A stretch of DNA of 43,603 bases, from assembly GCA_944322975.1 (NCBI GenBank), contig CALUQS010000017.1, positions 1 to 43,603 of the forward strand. The letters are read 5' to 3'. The position numbers and the translations under genes were made by a program. This DNA comes from Candidatus Gastranaerophilales bacterium (lineage in GTDB: Bacteria; Cyanobacteriota; Vampirovibrionia; Gastranaerophilales; Gastranaerophilaceae). The notes below the pieces were generated by a model, which worked only from the letters and a program-made list of their open reading frames with translations, was not told the origin of the DNA and did not search any database. Numbering within the stretch: position 1 is the first letter of the stretch; every line of letters begins with the position of its first letter. This document shows, in pieces, positions 1 to 7,491 of this stretch.

Positions 1-45
1 AAAAACAATGCATCACAGAACTTCCGACGGCTAATGTTTAGAGTT

Positions 46-65
46 GTTGGGCAAGTATGCCCAAC
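46..65. repeat. Hairpin with tRNA D-arm-like context
   Basis: A perfect 7-bp inverted repeat, GTTGGGC and GCCCAAC, flanks a 6-base loop. The context from 41 (gagttgttgggcaag) resembles the gagttggtagagcaag block at 396-411, which is an inverted copy of part of the tRNA-Phe D-arm. It may be a more diverged member of the same local repeat family. No T-run follows, so it is not an obvious terminator. The remaining bases of 1-108 hold nothing else that I recognise. Confidence 0.4.
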
Positions 66-108
66 CGACAATTTATTCTATAGACAACGAACTGGACATT
101 AAAATACA

Positions 109-193
109 TTTTTTGAGAGGTGAGAACCAAGGTTCGATTCCGAGAAATAAAAAAAAACACCCGAAGGTGTTTTTTAAAGTGGTGCCACGTCTC
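109..193 (-). repeat. Repeat copy 1: T-arm mirror, terminator and tRNA-Phe 3' end
   Basis: This 85-base block recurs almost unchanged at 227-310; the differences are aa/tt at 129-130, one a/c change and one A-run indel. It contains an 18-base T-arm-like sequence on the plus strand (127-144), a bidirectional hairpin terminator (152-175), and at 180-193 the last bases of tRNA-Phe including CCA on the minus strand. It therefore duplicates the 3' end of the neighbouring tRNA plus its terminator, without the tRNA body. The offset between copies is about 118 bases. Confidence 0.8.
152..175 (-). terminator. Rho-independent terminator, duplicated copy
   Basis: The stem is A-run plus CACC pairing with GGTG plus T-run, with loop CGAA. 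It has U-tracts in both directions. It is identical in core to the tRNA-Phe terminator at 267-292 and lies downstream of it on the same strand, so it looks like a duplicated second stop. Confidence 0.75.
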
Positions 194-203
194 ACTCTGC
201 CGA

Positions 204-232
204 AAAAAACAAGACTAAATGTCTTGTTTTTT
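204..232. terminator. Bidirectional hairpin terminator between the two repeat copies
   Basis: A 12-bp stem (AAAAAACAAGAC with its exact complement) encloses a 5-base loop taaat and ends in a T-run on either strand. It differs in sequence from the flanking CACC/GGTG terminators. Three terminator-type hairpins therefore lie within about 140 bases downstream of tRNA-Phe. Confidence 0.75.
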
Positions 233-310
233 GAGAGGTGAGAACCTTGGTTCGATTCCGAGCAATAAAAAAAACACCCGAAGGTGTTTTTTAAAGTGGT
301 GCCACGTCTC
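227..310 (-). repeat. Repeat copy 2, overlapping the tRNA-Phe 3' end
   Basis: This is the second copy of the 85-base block at 109-193. Here the minus-strand bases at 297-310 are the genuine 3' end of tRNA-Phe. Plus-strand bases 245-262 are an exact inverted match (18 bp) to the tRNA's T-arm at 308-325, so the trailer of the tRNA transcript is complementary to its own T-arm. Confidence 0.8.
267..292 (-). terminator. Terminator of tRNA-Phe
   Basis: The hairpin CACC-CGAA-GGTG is extended by A and T runs and starts 4 bases beyond the encoded CCA end of the tRNA on the minus strand. It is the first transcription stop for the tRNA gene. Confidence 0.85.
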
Positions 311-372
311 GGAATCGAACCAAGGACACAGGGATTTTCAGTCCCTTGCTCTACCAACTGAGCTAACGTGGC
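297..372 (-). tRNA. tRNA-Phe (anticodon GAA), CCA encoded
   Basis: Read on the minus strand this is a complete 76-base tRNA. It has acceptor GCCACGT paired with ACGTGGC, a D-arm with AGTTGGTAGAGC, anticodon stem AGGGA/TCCCT with loop CTGAAAA (anticodon GAA), a five-base variable loop, and T-arm CTTGG-TTCGATT-CCGAG. Discriminator A and a genomically encoded CCA follow. It delivers phenylalanine to UUC/UUU codons. The gene is intact, but its flanks carry partial copies in both orientations (see the repeat entries). Bases 345-359 (D-arm) and 308-325 (T-arm) each have a perfect inverted match in the upstream leader or the downstream trailer. Confidence 0.97.
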
Positions 373-453
373 ATGGTGATATTCAATTTTTTGTGGAGTT
401 GGTAGAGCAAGCTCTACTTTAATCTAAAACCGTTCCGTTGCACTCCACTGGGG
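362..453 (-). repeat. 92-base tandem unit, copy A (upstream of tRNA-Phe)
   Basis: The unit begins with the 5' acceptor region of tRNA-Phe (minus strand, 362-372) and is repeated at 454-543 with few changes. Inside it, 393-399 (GTGGAGT) pairs perfectly with 442-448 (ACTCCAC). That 7-bp stem, the length of a tRNA acceptor stem, encloses the self-complementary gtagagcaagctctac (402-417). Bases 397-411 are a perfect 15-base inverted copy of the tRNA-Phe D-arm at 345-359. Confidence 0.8.
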
Positions 454-543
454 GCTAACGTGGCATGATGATATTCAATTTTTTGTGGAGTTGGTAGAGC
501 AAGCTCTACTTTAATCTAAACCGTTCCGTTACACTCCACCGGA
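454..543 (-). repeat. 92-base tandem unit, copy B
   Basis: This is the second tandem copy of the unit at 362-453, about 90 bases long because of one lost A and small changes at its end. The 7-bp outer stem (485-491 with 533-539) and the D-arm mirror (489-503) are conserved. A third copy appears to start at 544 (gtcaacgtgg) but is lost after about ten bases. The rest, up to the trxA promoter, is AT-rich without recognisable features. Confidence 0.75.
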
Positions 544-631
544 GTCAACGTGGTTCCCGTTTCTTTATAATAGCAAAACAATATTTTGAGTCAATAATTT
601 TTTTCTTTTCATTTTTAATCTGTTATATTAA

Positions 632-660
632 TTGACTTTTTGCTAAAATTACTTTATACA
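632..660 (+). promoter_or_regulatory. Sigma-70-type promoter of trxA
   Basis: A -35 box TTGACT (632-637) and a -10 box TATACA (655-660) are separated by 17 bases, the ideal spacing. They lie 28 bases before the trxA start codon. Confidence 0.75.
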
Positions 661-688
661 TTTATAATAGGTTTAAGGAGGAGCTATT

Positions 689-1012
689 ATGTCAAACGCA
701 TTAGATATTAATGATTCAACTTTTGAATCAGAGGTGATAAATTCTTCTGAGTTAACTGTTGTTGATTTTTGGGCGCCGTGGTGCGGTCCTTGCAGAAAAC
801 TCGGGCCGGTGCTGGATGAAGTTGCGCAGGATTACGAAGGCAGATTAAAAATTGTAAAACTAAACACAGATGAAAATCTTAAAACAGCTAAAGAATATTC
901 TGTTAGCGGTTTGCCTACTTTGTTGATTTTTAAAGACGGCAAAGCAGTGGAAAGACTTGTCGGACTGGTTCCTAAATCTACCATAACCTCTAATATAGAA
1001 AAACATCTGTAA
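689..1012 (+). CDS. trxA: Thioredoxin
   Basis: This 107-residue protein is a standard-length thioredoxin that reduces disulfides of cytoplasmic partner proteins. The active site W-C-G-P-C is at residues 31-35, preceded by the beta-strand VVDFWAP, and the cis-proline loop SGLPT is near residue 77. The start is fixed by the strong AAGGAGGAG ribosome site at 675-683 and the promoter just upstream. The gene is monocistronic, with a bidirectional terminator after it and a convergent neighbour. No thioredoxin reductase is nearby. Confidence 0.97.
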   Translation: MSNALDINDSTFESEVINSSELTVVDFWAPWCGPCRKLGPVLDEVAQDYEGRLKIVKLNTDENLKTAKEYSVSGLPTLLIFKDGKAVERLVGLVPKSTITSNIEKHL

Positions 1013-1029
1013 TTAATAAATTTATAATA

Positions 1030-1065
1030 AAAAAGGATTGTAATTTATTTTACAATCCCTTTTTT
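1030..1065. terminator. Bidirectional terminator between trxA and the convergent gene
   Basis: A 14-base stem (A-run plus GGATTGTAA and its complement) encloses a short loop, with T-runs on both strands. It ends 13 bases before the stop codon of the opposing gene, so it serves trxA and probably the minus-strand gene as well. Confidence 0.85.
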
Positions 1066-1077
1066 ATTGTTATTTTT

Positions 1078-3891
1078 TTACTTTTTAATTTCTGATTCCT
1101 TAGCTGCTTTTTGCTGTGCACGCTGTGACAACACCTTTTTACCTGTTAATCTTGACATAAACCTGAAGAAATCACCCTTAAAGCCTTTTTGTGTAACATT
1201 TTTATACTCATGCTCAAGGATTTCTTCTCTTGTTTGCGGTGTTACAGGCATGCCTATGGCTTTTCTGTTTACATATTCACCAACAAGCGTTGAAACAGTG
1301 TTAACCGTTTGTGCACCGAACAGGCTGGAGTTATAAAGATTTCTGAATGTATTATTAAACAGATTTATAAACATTACATTGTAGAATTGTCTTGAAGTTT
1401 CCTGAACAGCTCTTTCTTTAGCTTTTAGAATTGCGCCCTGTTTGTTTTCTCCGTTAGATTTTTGCATAACCATATTGTGGTTGTCTGTCATCAGGAACCA
1501 TGCTGTTGCGGCTGTTGATGTATTTTTAGCGAGAGCCGACAGGTCGGAATTCGACAGGCTGGACATTGTTGCTGTGTTAAAGCCTTTGTTGAATTGCAGG
1601 TTCATGTATTTTGCAAAATCTTCTTTGCTGTAATCAATTTTTGCAATTCCCTGATGCGGGCCAAATACCGGAGGAAGTTTAATGACAGGATCTTTGGTGA
1701 TTCTCTTTATTGCAGCAGCAACCATTTCATTTTCTTTTGTCCATTGCGGCAGCTTAACATCAGGATTAATTAATTTTGAAATAGGTTTTGCAACATGTTT
1801 ATACGGAAGCGTTATCGTTCCCCACATAAATTTAAACGGCTCTGTAATAAAGTCAGCAACCTCTTTTACAACAGGTATACCTTTTTTGCCAAGATAAAGC
1901 ATATCAGCATTAACAGATTCTTCAACAAGTCGTTTATATCTGTCTGCCGCTTGAGGATTAGCAGTTCTTAATGCTGCTATTGCCTCTTCAAACAGTTTAA
2001 GATTTTGCGCTCCGTCATCGACTTTAAATCTGTTATCAAAAGTAAAGGCATATTCTTTTGCATTTTCGTTTATGAATTTTTTTGCGATGTTATAGTTTGC
2101 ACTAATAACTTTGCCGTTTTCGTCAATTATAAGGTCTTTTAACTGTTTTGCCTGTTGAGCGTGGTTATTTGCCTCCATCGTCTGTAAAAGTTCATTTATG
2201 TTGCGTGTTATGACAACTTTGTTTCTTTCTGAAATAAAGCGTTGTGCTTCATTGTATTCAGAAATATTTTTAAAGGAGGTTTTTAGTTTTAAATTTGAAA
2301 TATGTTCAAAACCTTTTGCAAAGTTATCTAAACCTGCCTGCTTTAATACATTTGAGAATTCTTTTGATATTGATTGAACCTTGTTAGACTTTTGATAGTT
2401 TTGGATAACATTTTCAAAATATGAACCGACAACTTCATCATATTCTTTTAATTTAGTGATTATTTTGTTGTAATCATGTTGTGATATTTTATAGTCCACT
2501 CTTGTTAAAGAATTAAACCATTTATCATATTTGTTTGAAAGCACTTTAAAATAATCGTTAATTTTAACATTTTTAGCAATTTTTATATTTTTGGCATGTT
2601 TAAGCCCGAAACCGAGAATAATTACTCCGGCAAACCATTTTGCCAGTGTAGAGAAGGTGAGCAAAGGTTTTGAATCATTAACTGTTTTTATTTTTTCATT
2701 AACGGATTTTCCGGTCATATTGATATTACTCATCTGAGCAAGCGGCATATCTGCCATTTTAAAGCCATGGAACACTTTAGAGCCTTTAAATGTCGGGATA
2801 AACTCGGCTGTTTTGTCTTCTATCTGACCGTGTTTTGGAGGTTGATAATCAGCAGGAAGCAAGCCTTCTTTCTTGTTCATTTCAATGGCTTCTTCTCTGT
2901 TAATCATATGGATTTTTTTACCGTTAGACAATCTTGAGAATGCCTCGGTAATAAGTACTGTCAAGGCTGTAACCCCGACAAAAGTAGCTTTGCTCTTATT
3001 TATCCATTTAGACAGTGCGCCAAGAGTAATCAACTGCAAATAAGCGTTGGAAAGTACACGTTTTGTTTCCTGATTAAAACGCAATTTTCTTTCTTTGTCA
3101 GCCTTTTGCGGGTCATCATCGCATAATCTTGAGAGGTTATAGGCATCATTAGCAAGAAAATACGCGGGGATAAATCCTGTGACAATTCTTGTCAACGCTC
3201 TTTCATGAACTGCGTTATAATTGCCTGATTTTGCGTCAAACATCTTTAGTGCATTGGACATCAGCCCTGCGCTGCGGATTTTATCATTATCGTATTTGTA
3301 TTTTTGGGCAGACTCCATATATCCGATAAAAGAATTAACAATATCCGGATTATCAATAGAGTTCATCTTTTTTTGCAGAGCGTTTGCGGTTTGTTCTGCG
3401 GCTTGTCCGTTAACTTTAGCAGTATTGCTGCCCATAAAAGATTTTTTCAATGATTTAAGTATGCGAAAAGGCAACTCGGTAACAGGTGATGCCATTGCGT
3501 CTATAAGTTGTTTTGTCCAGTTTTTTTCTTTTATAACAACCGTAGTATCATTTTGAACTTTTATTATATGTTTGCCGATTTCCTGCCACTCGCTGGTATC
3601 AGACTCAAGCACAACAGGCGCTTTACCGATATATTTTTCCAAAAGTTTTAAACTGTCGCGAAGATTGTACCTGTGTTCATTGTACAAGCCGAAGGTCTTC
3701 TTTAGCTGTTGAGCGGAAATTCCCTTAAAAGAAACGCCTTTAAAGGAAGAATTAACTGACTCTCTCATTAAAGGCGTTTGTTTATTATAAATATCAATAT
3801 TCTCAGAAAGTTTATCTTTTGTCACAAATGACTTTTGCTTGTGACTAAGTCGATTGCTCTGAATTATGTTCGGTTTTTGATTTACTATCAT
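1078..3891 (-). CDS. Very large unknown protein with N-terminal FKG motifs and hydrophobic segments
   Basis: This protein has 937 residues from the chosen ATG. An upstream in-frame GTG at 3918 is possible, but the ATG at 3891 has AAGGGTAGGA in front of it. I recognise no catalytic family. The first ~45 residues are polar and disordered-looking, followed by SSFKGVSFKG (residues ~48-57). A helical region follows. Hydrophobic stretches lie near residues 233-251, 281-319 and 411-431 and suggest membrane association. The middle third is lysine/glutamate-rich and probably coiled. Another apolar patch near 680-710 precedes a basic C-terminus. A similar FKG motif after a disordered N-terminus occurs in the unknown protein at 28332-29579. 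The gene stands alone. A lineage-specific surface or structural protein is a guess only. Confidence 0.8.
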   Translation of the reverse strand: MIVNQKPNIIQSNRLSHKQKSFVTKDKLSENIDIYNKQTPLMRESVNSSFKGVSFKGISAQQLKKTFGLYNEHRYNLRDSLKLLEKYIGKAPVVLESDTSEWQEIGKHIIKVQNDTTVVIKEKNWTKQLIDAMASPVTELPFRILKSLKKSFMGSNTAKVNGQAAEQTANALQKKMNSIDNPDIVNSFIGYMESAQKYKYDNDKIRSAGLMSNALKMFDAKSGNYNAVHERALTRIVTGFIPAYFLANDAYNLSRLCDDDPQKADKERKLRFNQETKRVLSNAYLQLITLGALSKWINKSKATFVGVTALTVLITEAFSRLSNGKKIHMINREEAIEMNKKEGLLPADYQPPKHGQIEDKTAEFIPTFKGSKVFHGFKMADMPLAQMSNINMTGKSVNEKIKTVNDSKPLLTFSTLAKWFAGVIILGFGLKHAKNIKIAKNVKINDYFKVLSNKYDKWFNSLTRVDYKISQHDYNKIITKLKEYDEVVGSYFENVIQNYQKSNKVQSISKEFSNVLKQAGLDNFAKGFEHISNLKLKTSFKNISEYNEAQRFISERNKVVITRNINELLQTMEANNHAQQAKQLKDLIIDENGKVISANYNIAKKFINENAKEYAFTFDNRFKVDDGAQNLKLFEEAIAALRTANPQAADRYKRLVEESVNADMLYLGKKGIPVVKEVADFITEPFKFMWGTITLPYKHVAKPISKLINPDVKLPQWTKENEMVAAAIKRITKDPVIKLPPVFGPHQGIAKIDYSKEDFAKYMNLQFNKGFNTATMSSLSNSDLSALAKNTSTAATAWFLMTDNHNMVMQKSNGENKQGAILKAKERAVQETSRQFYNVMFINLFNNTFRNLYNSSLFGAQTVNTVSTLVGEYVNRKAIGMPVTPQTREEILEHEYKNVTQKGFKGDFFRFMSRLTGKKVLSQRAQQKAAKESEIKK

Positions 3892-4079
3892 ATTTCCTAC
3901 CCTTATGTACTTTCGCACAATAATAGAGGTTTTTCAATCCATTATAAAAAATTTTTAACTTAATTTAATAATGCCGCGAAAACCCGACAATAGCATAAAA
4001 TTAATACATCAAAATTTTTGCTAATGTATATTTATCAACGTAACATATTGTAACATTTATTTTAAGCACAAAAACTTAT

Positions 4080-4484
4080 TCAAATATTCTCATCCAGCAT
4101 AAAATAATATGAATCCGGATTGTTAACAAGAGTTCTTTTAGAAAGGTAATTAACACCGAGATTATGTGCAATAAAAGCTATATTGTAGGTAGCCGAAACT
4201 ATAACAACAGGAATATCAGAATACTGTTTAAATGTTTTTATCTGTTTAACAAGCCATTCACCTGCAAACTCCGGAGAAAAATCCGTTTCCATCTGCAAGT
4301 CGGTAATAATTAAATCGTAAGGATTATCTAAAGACTCCTGAACCAAAATTAAAGCATCTTTTGCATTATTACAAATATTAAAGTCCAATTCGTATTTGTC
4401 ATAATTTTTTAACAAAGACGAATGGAAACGCTGCCATTCACTGCTGTCTTCTGCTATAAGAATTCTTTTTACATCTTTTTCCAT
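4080..4484 (-). CDS. Stand-alone response-regulator receiver domain
   Basis: The protein has about 134 residues and consists of a single CheY-like receiver domain with no output domain. Acidic residues follow the first strand (ILIAEDSSEW). The phospho-acceptor Asp lies in DLIITDLQM, the switch Ser/Thr in VVIVSAT, and the conserved Lys in YLSKR. It probably relays phosphate to or from a partner encoded elsewhere, since no histidine kinase is present in the window. An in-frame TTG at 4499 is an alternative start. I prefer the ATG at 4484 because a TATAAT box overlaps the TTG region (about 4489-4494). With that box the mRNA leader would be very short. Confidence 0.8.
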   Translation of the reverse strand: MEKDVKRILIAEDSSEWQRFHSSLLKNYDKYELDFNICNNAKDALILVQESLDNPYDLIITDLQMETDFSPEFAGEWLVKQIKTFKQYSDIPVVIVSATYNIAFIAHNLGVNYLSKRTLVNNPDSYYFMLDENI

Positions 4485-4603
4485 AACTCTATTATACAAA
4501 AAATTAAAGCTTTCCGGTAATACAAATCAATTCTTATGTCTAATTTATTGCGATTAAAAATATGTAATGATGTGTCAGAAAGAATGTTATGTGAAAAAGA
4601 TAT

Positions 4604-4774
4604 ATGAAAATAATGAATCTATTTAAAAACTTAAAAAACAGAATAGAAGAAATAGATGCTAAAACAAAAAAAATGAGTAGTGAAAACAATTACTCATCAA
4701 ATCCATTTGCTGCTAAACAGCAAAAAACTTATGTCTGGATAGAAAAGCCTCCGGATAATAAGTCTGACAACTAA
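4604..4774 (+). CDS. Small unknown protein, 56 residues
   Basis: The reading frame runs from ATG at 4604 to TAA at 4774, starting MKIMNLFKNLKNRIEEID and ending in WIEKPPDNKSDN. The first half is a basic amphipathic helix and the second is polar. The composition looks protein-like (a single Trp, no stop-rich bias), and the TAA shares two bases with the opposing aroA stop codon, a tight convergent arrangement typical of real genes. A second ATG at 4613 is in frame. No strong ribosome site is visible. Function unknown. Confidence 0.5.
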   Translation: MKIMNLFKNLKNRIEEIDAKTKKMSSENNYSSNPFAAKQQKTYVWIEKPPDNKSDN

Positions 4775-6042
4775 GCCAGAGATTCAATAAGTTGTAAAAA
4801 TTCCGGAAAAGATATATCTACCCATTGAAACTCTTTTATACAAACAGGTTTATTGCAGATTAGACCAGCCACATATAAACTCATTGCCAATCTGTGGTCA
4901 TGGTAGCATTCTACTTCCGCATCGCCTTTAAGGTTTGTTTTACCCTCAATAATGAATCCGTCAGGTGTTTCTTCAATTTGTACCCCGATTTTTTGAAGCT
5001 CCGACACAAGACATTTTATCCTGTCGGATTCTTTATTTCTCAAATCCTGTGCATCTTTTACCACTGTTGTACCCGAAGCCTGGGATGCCAGTACAGCAAT
5101 AACAGGTAATTCATCTATAAGCCTCGGGATAATTGAACCTTCTATATTCACAGCTTTAAGGTTTGATGTTCTTATCCTTAAATCACCGGTTTCTTCATTG
5201 CATTCCGTCCTTTTGTCGAGAATTTGAATATCTGCACCCATCTGTTGCATAACATCAATTATGCCTGTTCTTGTCTGATTCAGTCCGACATTTTTTATCA
5301 CTATATCAGAATCCGGTACAATAGCAGCAGCAACCATAAAAAAGGCAGCAGAAGAAATATCTCCGCAAACCGTTATATTTTTAGGCGTGAGCTTAGATTT
5401 TTTTATTTTAGTTACATTGTTTTCTGTTACAATATCTGCATCAAGGTATTTTAACATTCTTTCTGTATGGTCGCGCGACACATAAGGCTCTGTAACTTTA
5501 GTTTCTCCTATTGTGTTCAACCCTGCCAGTAAAATACAAGACTTAACCTGCGCCGAAGCAATAGGGGTTTTGTAATCTATCGGGAATAATTCCGCCCCTT
5601 GAATAATTAACGGGGCTTTGTAATCATTGTGTTTAAATTTTGCACCCATTAACTCCAGCGGAAGTATAACTCTTTTCATTGGACGTTTGCTTAAACTTTC
5701 ATCACCGAACAGAGTGGATTCTATCTCTCTTGAGGCGAGAATACCTGAAAACAATCTCATAGAGGTGCCTGAATTTCCGCAATCAAGTTTGTAACGGCCT
5801 TTTTTAAAGGCGTTGCGAGAATCAATGCGTATATGTTTTTCTGCCAAAAATTCTACATCACATCCGAGAGTTTTTATAATATTTAGTGTGCTGATACAAT
5901 CTGCGCCTGTTGAAAAATTCCGCACCTCACAAACACCGCCGGTTAAAGCCGAAAACATCGCACTTCTATGGCTTATTGATTTATCAGGAGGTATAACAAC
6001 ACTGCCTGTTAACCCTTTTGATTTGGAAACCGTTATATTCAT
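4771..6042 (-). CDS. aroA: 3-phosphoshikimate 1-carboxyvinyltransferase (EPSP synthase)
   Basis: This enzyme transfers the enolpyruvyl group of PEP to shikimate-3-phosphate, the sixth step of the shikimate pathway to aromatic amino acids and chorismate. At 423 residues it has normal family length. The N-terminal PPDKSISHRS motif (K21, R26) binds phosphate, GNSGTSMRL forms the PEP site, and SSAAFF, the RLIDELP segment and the C-terminal DHRLAMS are all present. The gene starts 2 bases after the symporter stop codon without its own ribosome site, so translation is probably coupled to it. No other aromatic pathway genes are nearby. Confidence 0.96.
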   Translation of the reverse strand: MNITVSKSKGLTGSVVIPPDKSISHRSAMFSALTGGVCEVRNFSTGADCISTLNIIKTLGCDVEFLAEKHIRIDSRNAFKKGRYKLDCGNSGTSMRLFSGILASREIESTLFGDESLSKRPMKRVILPLELMGAKFKHNDYKAPLIIQGAELFPIDYKTPIASAQVKSCILLAGLNTIGETKVTEPYVSRDHTERMLKYLDADIVTENNVTKIKKSKLTPKNITVCGDISSAAFFMVAAAIVPDSDIVIKNVGLNQTRTGIIDVMQQMGADIQILDKRTECNEETGDLRIRTSNLKAVNIEGSIIPRLIDELPVIAVLASQASGTTVVKDAQDLRNKESDRIKCLVSELQKIGVQIEETPDGFIIEGKTNLKGDAEVECYHDHRLAMSLYVAGLICNKPVCIKEFQWVDISFPEFLQLIESLA

Positions 6043-6044
6043 TT

Positions 6045-7391
6045 TTATATTATATCTTTATAAGACTCTTCACTTGTGAGCATGTCATAGTTGAGTTCGT
6101 TTTCATTGTCGGCTATTACAGCTGTTACTACAGCGTCAGAGGTAATATTAAGCATTGTTCTGAACATATCAACTATTCTGTCAACCGCAAACAAGAAGGC
6201 AAAACCTTCTACCATCTGTGTCGGGGTCAAACCAAGACCGTTTAAAACAAGCGCAATAGTAATAATACCGCCGCCAGGGATACCGGCACATGTACTTGAG
6301 GCAACTATCGCCAGTACTGCTATTTGTATTATCTGTAAAGGATCAACAGTAATGCCGTAGGCTTGGGTCAAAAATATTACGGCAATTACCTGAAACATAG
6401 CTGTCGCATCAAAGTTCAGGGTAACACCTAACGGCAAAACAAAACTGCATACTTTATGAGATATCCCTCTTTTTTCGCAGCAGGCAATAACAAGCGGCAG
6501 AGTTGCGGAACTGCTTGCGGTACCGAAACCTACCATCATTGCTTCTGCTATTGCAGCAAAAAACAATCTTACGGGAACTTTAGAAAATACTTTCATCACA
6601 ATAGGATAAACAACAAGCAATTGTATTGCAAAACCTATAAATATAGCAAGGAAGTATTTAGAAATACTTGAAAATACAGACAATCCGAAGGAAGAAATTG
6701 ATGTTGCCATCAAAGCAAAAATACCCGGCGCTGCTAAATACATTATACCGTCTGTTACTTTCATTGTTGCAGCAAATATTGATTCAAAGAAAGAAACAAC
6801 AGGTCTGTTTATTTCTCCTACTTTTGCAAGGGCTATTGCAAAAATTACAACGAATATAATAATCGGGATTGTATCTCCTTTAGAAAATGCTTCTATAGGG
6901 TTTGCAGGGATAAGATTTATAAACATTTGCCCCAGATGACCTTGCTGCTGAGCAATGGCATCACTGACAATTTTTTGGGTTTCAGCAGCTGATTCTGCAC
7001 TTATAAAGGATTGAACACCATCCCCCGGGTGCAGTCCGAAAGCAAGTGTTAAACCTATAACAACAGCTGCAATTGATATTATAGAATAGTAAAATACCAT
7101 CTTTATCCCGAATGCACTAAGCTGTTTGTTATCGCCGATGCTGGATATGCCAATTACAATTGCACTAAAGATTAACGGAATGATAACCATTTGAATTAAT
7201 CTTATAAAAGCTTGTCCGATAAAATTTAACACTGCATAAATTGCATTATAAATTGCAGTGGGTTCATGGCTGGCATTGTAGGCATGCATTGCTATACCCA
7301 GAATAATACCGGCAATTAAACCTAAAAAGATATGCCCGTTACGCTTTAATCCCAGACCGAGTGCAATTAAAATTTGCATATGTAATTTCAT
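6045..7391 (-). CDS. Dicarboxylate/amino acid:cation symporter (DAACS family)
   Basis: This 448-residue membrane carrier of the GltP/DctA/TcyP fold takes up acidic amino acids, C4-dicarboxylates or cystine with Na+ or H+. The family signatures are present: SSSATLP (293-299, first re-entrant loop), LNFDATAMF (325-333, the NMDGT site with Ala in place of Gly), AGIPGGG (369-375, second re-entrant loop) and DRIVDMFRTMLN (404-415). Arg411 sits where acidic-substrate carriers hold the side-chain carboxylate. The exact substrate cannot be read. The ribosome site GAGAGGA precedes the ATG. It is followed directly by aroA, with no obvious metabolic reason. Confidence 0.92.
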   Translation of the reverse strand: MKLHMQILIALGLGLKRNGHIFLGLIAGIILGIAMHAYNASHEPTAIYNAIYAVLNFIGQAFIRLIQMVIIPLIFSAIVIGISSIGDNKQLSAFGIKMVFYYSIISIAAVVIGLTLAFGLHPGDGVQSFISAESAAETQKIVSDAIAQQQGHLGQMFINLIPANPIEAFSKGDTIPIIIFVVIFAIALAKVGEINRPVVSFFESIFAATMKVTDGIMYLAAPGIFALMATSISSFGLSVFSSISKYFLAIFIGFAIQLLVVYPIVMKVFSKVPVRLFFAAIAEAMMVGFGTASSSATLPLVIACCEKRGISHKVCSFVLPLGVTLNFDATAMFQVIAVIFLTQAYGITVDPLQIIQIAVLAIVASSTCAGIPGGGIITIALVLNGLGLTPTQMVEGFAFLFAVDRIVDMFRTMLNITSDAVVTAVIADNENELNYDMLTSEESYKDII

Positions 7392-7428
7392 AATATATCC
7401 TCTCTTATATAAGAATTTATTTTAGACA

Positions 7429-7458
7429 AGTATAGTTATTCTACTATTTTTTATACAA
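7429..7458 (-). promoter_or_regulatory. Probable promoter of the symporter-aroA operon
   Basis: On the minus strand, TTGTAT (7453-7458) and TATACT (7429-7434) are separated by 18 bases. They lie about 38 bases before the symporter start, in the 100-base gap after the TPR gene. The match is reasonable, but the region is very AT-rich. Confidence 0.45.
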
Positions 7459-7491
7459 TATTACAAGAATCCGCTTTTAACATATATTGTT

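Noticed and set aside
44-422. Short open frames over the tRNA-Phe locus on both strands
   Set aside because: They run through tRNA, terminator hairpins and tandem repeats, and their apparent similarity to one another only reflects those repeats.
362-543. Tandem repeats considered as a CRISPR array
   Set aside because: The units are 90-92 bases and directly abutting, with no spacers, and no cas genes are present.
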